From NCBI GenBank assembly GCA_900547755.1, contig URIC01000067.1, positions 1-5,379 of the forward strand: 5,379 bases of DNA, in the 5' to 3' direction. A program made the translations under genes and the position numbers. The DNA is from an uncultured Bacteroidales bacterium. GTDB taxonomy: Bacteria > Bacteroidota > Bacteroidia > Bacteroidales > Muribaculaceae. Position 1 is the first letter of the stretch; each line of letters begins with the position of its first letter. Of the stretch, positions 5,327 through 5,379 are shown one piece after another. The notes beneath the pieces are model-generated. The model was not told where the DNA came from. It worked only from the letters and a program-made list of their open reading frames with translations, and did not search any database.

Positions 5327-5379
5327 ATGAAAGTAAAAGAATTTTTGTCTATGTCCTTAGTGGCAGTGGCTCTTGTATC
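5327..5379 (+). CDS. N-terminus of a probable exported protein (partial)
   Basis: Only 17 complete codons are present before the window ends: a start MKVKEFLSM followed by the hydrophobic run SLVAVALV. The basic N-terminus and hydrophobic stretch are what a signal peptide looks like, so the product is probably exported or a lipoprotein, but no cleavage site is reached. The ATG follows an A/T-rich leader ending TAAACT, similar to AAAACT before the rubrerythrin ATG, and a good promoter lies about 60 bases upstream. The function cannot be inferred. Confidence 0.65.
   Translation, partial: MKVKEFLSMSLVAVALV

Noticed and set aside
1..5379. CRISPR arrays, tRNA or rRNA genes
   Set aside because: No regularly spaced repeats and no tRNA- or rRNA-like sequence were seen.

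Overview
The window looks like a chromosome of a gut-type Bacteroidota, probably order Bacteroidales. The evidence is promoter sequence of the TTTG / TAnnTTTG class upstream of several genes, A/T-rich translation starts mostly without a Shine-Dalgarno sequence, and the rubrerythrin, short RsmI-like and YycJ-like proteins. Every gene reads on the + strand. Assignment below order level is not possible from the sequence alone.

Layout: (1) 77-682 encodes rubrerythrin, a peroxide-detoxifying diiron protein, and ends at a strong intrinsic terminator. (2) 773-3343 is visibly more AT-rich and carries a two-gene type II restriction-modification (R-M) system: a complete C5 cytosine DNA methyltransferase (1095-2345) and, 5 bases later, a protein with a C-terminal HNH nuclease domain (2351-3343). 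A 322-base gene-free stretch in front of the methyltransferase holds its likely promoter and a 9-bp-arm palindrome. (3) 3472-4188 encodes a tetrapyrrole-methylase-fold, RsmI-like methyltransferase, coupled by an ATGA overlap to a YycJ/WalJ-type metallo-beta-lactamase-fold protein (4185-5159). (4) A 167-base spacer with a good promoter leads to the first 17 codons of a protein with a signal-peptide-like start, cut by the window end.

The most notable structure is a pair of about 85-bp direct repeats (688-772 and 3353-3437) that bracket the R-M genes exactly. Each copy contains the same intrinsic terminator followed by an identical 33-bp stretch that includes the -33 element of the promoter for the RsmI-like gene. 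Only the right copy keeps the -7 element. Collapsing the two copies would restore a compact arrangement of rubrerythrin, terminator, promoter and RsmI-like gene. The simplest reading is that the R-M pair entered between two host genes with a long target duplication and without a transposase or integrase. The terminator hairpin loops of the two copies also appear inverted relative to each other.

How the genes work together: the methyltransferase should protect host DNA from the HNH nuclease and the pair should restrict foreign DNA; the sequence specificity cannot be read here. The flanking genes are ordinary host functions (oxidative stress, RNA-type methylation, nucleic-acid-linked MBL hydrolase) and show no functional link to the R-M system.
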